A stretch of DNA of 8,688 nucleotides from PWND01 sp964601515. Lineage in GTDB: Bacteria; Bacteroidota; Bacteroidia; Bacteroidales; UBA7960. Shown here piece by piece: positions 6,077 through 8,688 of this stretch. The notes beneath the pieces are model-generated. The model did no database searches. It had not been told where the DNA came from and worked only from the letters and a program-made list of their open reading frames with translations. Position 1 is the stretch's first letter, and each line of letters begins with the position of its first letter. The translations under genes were made by a program, and so were the position numbers. The stretch covers positions 1 to 8,688 of the forward strand of contig CAZRNU010000130.1 in NCBI GenBank assembly GCA_964601515.1. The letters run 5' to 3'.

Positions 6077-7132
6077 ATGAAAAAAATGAATTATAAAGGC
6101 TTATTGGCAAAAGTAATTAATTTTTCACTTAAATGGATTAATGTGATTATAGCCTCTATTGCCTTTGCGTATATATTTTTTGTAATATTATCAAATCCGA
6201 AAGATCAGCTTATATCAGGGTTTTACGCAATTGAGTTTTCTTTTACAACCGTTTTGCTATTGATTACAACTGTTTTTCTGGCCTTTTTAAACTGGCTGCT
6301 TGAATCAGAAAAGTGGAGAGTTCTAGTAAATTATTTACAGCCATTCAGCATTTTCAAAGCCTATAAAAGCATTTTGCTGGGCTTAACATTGGCTATGATT
6401 ACCCCAAAAAGACTAGGAGAATTGTTTGGAAGAGCATTAATTCTTGATGATGGAAATAGAGTTAAAGGATTGCTTCTAAATTCGATAGCAAGTATTGCAC
6501 AGCTATCTGTTACACTAGTTTTTGGGATATTGTCTTTCCTTTTTGCAATTACGTTTTATAATAATGATGCTGTTATAACCGGCAACAATAAAGTAATAAT
6601 TATTGCCATATCACTTTTTGTGCTTTCATCTATTTTTTTATTCGCATTGTTTTCTAAGAAAATTATAAAAACATTTTCAATAAGAATCAAGTCTGCAAAA
6701 TGGGAAAAATATTTTGATGCTTTTTCTCTAATTGATAAAAAAACTATTTTTAAAATTCAACTTTTGAGTGTAAAACGCTATTTAATATTCATAGTACAGT
6801 TTTTTGTATTGCTAAAAATTTGGGGAATTGACATAAAACCGGAGTCAGTTTTTGTATTAAACAGCATTATTTTCCTAATAATGACAGTTGTTCCGATTTC
6901 AGCATTGTCTGAATCGGGAGTAAAAAGTTCAATTTCATTATTAGTCTTTGCTGCATTTCCAGCATTATCAGGCAATTATTCCGAGGCGTCGCTACTGTTT
7001 GCATCACTTTCAATTTGGCTCATTAATTTGGTTATTCCGGCATTAATTGGAGTAATCATTTCATTTTATGATGGATTTAATCTACGTAATTCTGTTAAAA
7101 AAGCAATTTCAAATCAGCTTATTAAAAACTAA
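6077..7132 (+). CDS. Multi-pass membrane protein, YbhN / MprF flippase-domain type
   Basis: The 351-residue product has about eight hydrophobic segments and matches the lysylphosphatidylglycerol synthase transmembrane-domain type (YbhN/UPF0104, the flippase part of MprF). The clearest marks are ESEKWRVLV (76-84) after the second helix, and the conserved loop ITPKRLGELFGRALIL (108-123) followed by a serine-rich stretch (SIASIAQLSVTLVFG, 136-150). The aminoacyl transferase domain of full MprF is absent, so lysine transfer is not expected. Family knowledge suggests movement of a lipid or lipid-linked substrate across the inner membrane. The glycosyltransferase gene follows after 12 nt, which suggests that the two act together. 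ATG codons at 6077 and 6086 are both possible starts. The 17-bp gap to ruvC means its promoter lies within the ruvC 5' end; no good TAnnTTTG box is seen there. Confidence 0.82.
   Translation: MKKMNYKGLLAKVINFSLKWINVIIASIAFAYIFFVILSNPKDQLISGFYAIEFSFTTVLLLITTVFLAFLNWLLESEKWRVLVNYLQPFSIFKAYKSILLGLTLAMITPKRLGELFGRALILDDGNRVKGLLLNSIASIAQLSVTLVFGILSFLFAITFYNNDAVITGNNKVIIIAISLFVLSSIFLFALFSKKIIKTFSIRIKSAKWEKYFDAFSLIDKKTIFKIQLLSVKRYLIFIVQFFVLLKIWGIDIKPESVFVLNSIIFLIMTVVPISALSESGVKSSISLLVFAAFPALSGNYSEASLLFASLSIWLINLVIPALIGVIISFYDGFNLRNSVKKAISNQLIKN
6108..6115 (-). promoter_or_regulatory. Putative -7 box for ruvC inside the divergent gene
   Basis: On the minus strand this reads TACTTTTG, a full TAnnTTTG match, 48 nt upstream of the ruvC ATG and inside the first 15 codons of the divergent membrane-protein gene. 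No -33 TTG is seen at standard spacing, so support is positional only. Confidence 0.35.
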
Positions 7133-7144
7133 AGAGACCATAGT

Positions 7145-8269
7145 ATGATTGATGTTTTTTTGTGGATCATTGTTTTCTTTATAATTGGCTTATACTGCAT
7201 ATTAATAACAGTATATTGTATGGGCTGGTTATCGCTGCCAATTTCAAAAACAAAACCATTAAAAAGCAGTCCTTTTATATCTATAATTATTGCTGTAAAA
7301 AACGAAGAGGAGAATATTGCAATATTAATTGATAGCTTAACAAAGCAAAAATACCACCACAATAATTTTGAAATAATTTTTGTTAACGACTATTCTACTG
7401 ATAATACGGAGAATGTAATACACGCTTTTATACATAAATACAATGATTTTCGTATAATGTTGCTAAGTAATGATAGCGGAAATAAAGGGAAAAAACACGC
7501 ACTCAAAAAAGGCATAGATGCAAGTAAAGGAGAGCTGATTATTACAATTGATGCAGATTGCATTATGAAACCAAATTGGATGGAAAGTATTGCAAGTTTT
7601 TATATAGAGCATAAACCGGATATGATTATTGGTCCGGTATGTATCAAAGCTGAAGAGAGCTTATTCTCAAAACTTCAATCATTAGAATTCTTAAGTTTAG
7701 TAGGAGTTACAGGTGGTTCGGCAGCAATCAAAAATCCAATTATGGCCAATGGCGCTAATTTGGCATTCAAAAAAATCACTTACGAAGAGCTAGGAGGATA
7801 TAAAATCGGAATGAAATACAAATCAGGAGATGATATGTTTTTCTTGCAGCAGATAAAGAAGCAAAAAGATAAAAGAGTTATGTTTTTAAAAAACACAGAT
7901 GCAGTAGTTTTTACTAAAGCAAAAGGATCATTAACAAGCTTCCTGATGCAAAGAATAAGATGGGCAGGAAAATCGGCAGGCTACAAAGATTTTTATACAC
8001 AAATCACAGCATTAACTGTTTTTCTAACCAACTTAATTATAATCGCCGGTTTATCTTTATATATTGCAGGTTTTAGACTCCTTGGGTACCCTTTATTAAT
8101 AATATTTGTTGTAAAAATCTTAATTGATTTCCCGATAATTGCCTCTGTATCTAATTTTTACAGAAACAAGAAATTACTTTGGCACTACCCATTAGTCGCT
8201 GTGATATATCCATTTTATGTTTTTTCAGTTGTATTTTTTTCAATTTTTATCAAAAACAACTGGAAATAA
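7145..8269 (+). CDS. Membrane-bound family 2 glycosyltransferase
   Basis: The 374-residue product is a processive-type GT2 enzyme with a GT-A fold. An N-terminal membrane helix (about 5-30) is followed by the catalytic domain: ISIIIAVKNEEENI (45-58), VNDYSTDNT (80-88), and a donor and metal site TIDADC (134-139) with Asp136 and Asp138. NGANLAFKK (202-210), GDD (228-230, likely the catalytic base region) and the QxxRW motif QRIRW (269-273) come next. About three C-terminal helices (about 288-308, 314-335, 348-370) end the protein. QxxRW is typical of enzymes such as cellulose or hyaluronan synthases and of lipid-anchored sugar transferases. It lies 12 nt after the flippase-like gene, in one operon, so the sugar probably goes on a lipid or surface glycan. 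The sugar donor and acceptor cannot be read from the motifs. Confidence 0.92.
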   Translation: MIDVFLWIIVFFIIGLYCILITVYCMGWLSLPISKTKPLKSSPFISIIIAVKNEEENIAILIDSLTKQKYHHNNFEIIFVNDYSTDNTENVIHAFIHKYNDFRIMLLSNDSGNKGKKHALKKGIDASKGELIITIDADCIMKPNWMESIASFYIEHKPDMIIGPVCIKAEESLFSKLQSLEFLSLVGVTGGSAAIKNPIMANGANLAFKKITYEELGGYKIGMKYKSGDDMFFLQQIKKQKDKRVMFLKNTDAVVFTKAKGSLTSFLMQRIRWAGKSAGYKDFYTQITALTVFLTNLIIIAGLSLYIAGFRLLGYPLLIIFVVKILIDFPIIASVSNFYRNKKLLWHYPLVAVIYPFYVFSVVFFSIFIKNNWK

Positions 8270-8280
8270 ACCTTTTAACC

Positions 8281-8321
8281 AATATTTCTAAACTAACCCT
8301 TCAACAACAATTAGAAATATT
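8281..8321. repeat. 11-bp inverted repeat after the glycosyltransferase gene
   Basis: Perfect arms AATATTTCTAA (8281-8291) and TTAGAAATATT (8311-8321) enclose a 19-nt loop, starting 11 nt after the stop codon. It could form a 3'-end hairpin that stabilises or ends the operon mRNA. It lacks a T-run and is AT-rich, so it is not a classical intrinsic terminator. Confidence 0.5.
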
Positions 8322-8378
8322 TAAATCCCCGGTATTACCTTTTTACCTTTTGACAAATATTTTTTACGATTTGAAATA

Positions 8379-8406
8379 TTGAAACAAAAGCAGAAATATA
8401 TTTTTG
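8379..8406 (+). promoter_or_regulatory. Promoter of the candidate non-coding RNA
   Basis: TTG (8379-8381), a 17-bp spacer and TATTTTTG (8399-8406) together fit the Bacteroidota consensus TTG-N17 to 23-TAnnTTTG. It is the only promoter here with both elements at good spacing. No protein gene follows; the next element is the structured RNA candidate. Confidence 0.65.
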
Positions 8407-8411
8407 TTACA

Positions 8412-8559
8412 AGAATGTCAGAACGTTTAAAGGCACAGGGCTTATATTATGCAATCTAATGTCTGATAAATCAGTCGATTGTGTGAAGTAAGTTTGCCTC
8501 AAAAGAATAAAGGTTTCCCAAAACGAATTATTCTCACCAAAAGACCCTGTGCTTTTTTT
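8412..8559 (+). ncRNA. Candidate structured non-coding RNA, ~145 nt (6S-like?)
   Basis: The predicted start is about 8412. The 5' segment GCACAGGG (8433-8440) pairs perfectly with CCCTGTGC (8545-8552), and flanking AAAG with TTTT lengthens the stem to about 12 bp, so the two ends of the RNA are held together directly before a T-run. Inside, one arm combines CTTA (8441-8444) with TAAG (8489-8492), CAATC (8452-8456) with GATTG (8477-8481), and CTGA/TCAG closing a TAAA loop (8463-8474). A second arm pairs AGAATAA (8504-8510) with TTATTCT (8528-8534) and GTTT with AAAC around a CCCA loop. No coding frame fits. End-to-end pairing, size and own promoter recall 6S RNA or the Bacteroidales-1 motif, but I cannot confirm either. 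Signal recognition particle RNA is unlikely because the GGAAG-type loop is missing. Confidence 0.65.
8545..8559 (+). terminator. Terminator formed by the 3' arm of the RNA closing stem
   Basis: CCCTGTGC followed by seven T. The partner arm lies more than 100 nt upstream (8433-8440), so termination would depend on folding of the whole RNA. This is the end of the candidate ncRNA. Confidence 0.6.
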
Positions 8560-8574
8560 ATTCAAAAAACTTAA

Positions 8575-8662
8575 GATTTATAAGATTGAAGATTCGTAAG
8601 ACTGCCGACTGTCGACTGCCGACTGCCGACTTTCGACTTTCGACTTACGACTTCCAACTTAC
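8575..8662. repeat. Degenerate heptanucleotide tandem array (GACTNNC)
   Basis: From 8600 to 8662 there are nine consecutive 7-bp units: GACTGCC, GACTGTC, GACTGCC twice, GACTTTC twice, GACTTAC, GACTTCC and AACTTAC. Before them, 8575-8599 holds related GATT units of 9, 7 and 9 bp. The local GC content is higher than the surroundings. Units drift gradually from GC-rich to T-rich along the array, which suggests slippage plus point mutation. The 7-bp period is not a multiple of three and no gene is supported here. It is not a CRISPR array, since there are no spacers. Confidence 0.85.
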
Positions 8663-8688
8663 CTATAAGCCTCAAAGCAATACGCGTG

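Larger units (their letters stand above)
8270..8688. other. 419-bp stretch without a protein gene
   Basis: This end region contains, in order, the 11-bp inverted repeat, the promoter and body of the candidate ncRNA, and the heptanucleotide array. The last 26 bp show nothing recognisable. The only open frames are short and overlap these elements. Confidence 0.7.

Noticed and set aside
8179..8382. 67-codon open frame overlapping the glycosyltransferase end
   Set aside because: It lies in another frame of the gene and runs through the inverted repeat; no family features.
8412..8559. Signal recognition particle RNA, RNase P RNA or tmRNA
   Set aside because: The size is too small for the last two, there is no tag frame or tRNA-like end, and the conserved SRP apical loop is absent.
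8600..8662. CRISPR array
   Set aside because: Repeat units are 7 bp and contiguous, with no spacers and no cas genes.

Overview
The window looks like a chromosomal segment of a member of the Bacteroidota, probably a Bacteroidales- or Marinilabiliales-like lineage. The evidence is a low-GC sequence, almost no Shine-Dalgarno sequences, and repeated TAnnTTTG boxes (the phylum's -7 promoter element) at sensible distances upstream of genes. Two small lipoproteins have loose lipoboxes, and one of them is a Rieske-like protein of a type I associate with this phylum. No phage, transposon or integrase gene is present, and most genes are housekeeping.

Left part (1-2828): the 3' end of a zinc metallopeptidase-like gene meets, tail to tail, a 4'-phosphopantetheinyl transferase gene on the minus strand. 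A 278-bp divergent intergenic region with a perfect 16-bp palindrome and a hairpin-capable repeat separates it from ahcY (S-adenosylhomocysteine hydrolase, activated methyl cycle).

Middle part (2825-5497): a Rieske-like lipoprotein gene (minus) overlaps the end of ahcY by 4 bp. Two small envelope genes of unknown function follow on the plus strand: a basic lipoprotein and a membrane-anchored acidic protein. Next comes a compact promoter-plus-terminator unit that would yield a transcript of about 60 nt. It lies upstream of greA and resembles in layout the leader that produces GraL in Escherichia coli. greA and a HIT-family hydrolase gene form a likely operon.

Right part (5499-8688): ruvC (minus) ends 1 nt from the HIT gene and starts only 17 bp from a divergent two-gene operon. 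That operon encodes a YbhN/MprF-type multi-pass membrane protein and a membrane-bound family 2 glycosyltransferase, plausibly a cell-surface lipid or glycan module. The last 419 bp hold no protein gene. They contain an 11-bp inverted repeat, a strong candidate structured non-coding RNA (promoter with well-spaced -33 and -7 elements, long closing stem, T-run), and a degenerate heptanucleotide tandem array of the form GACTNNC.

The most novel-looking items are the two small RNA candidates (about 4381-4444 and about 8412-8559). The protein genes are mostly recognisable families. All functional claims rest on motif reading from the sequence alone.
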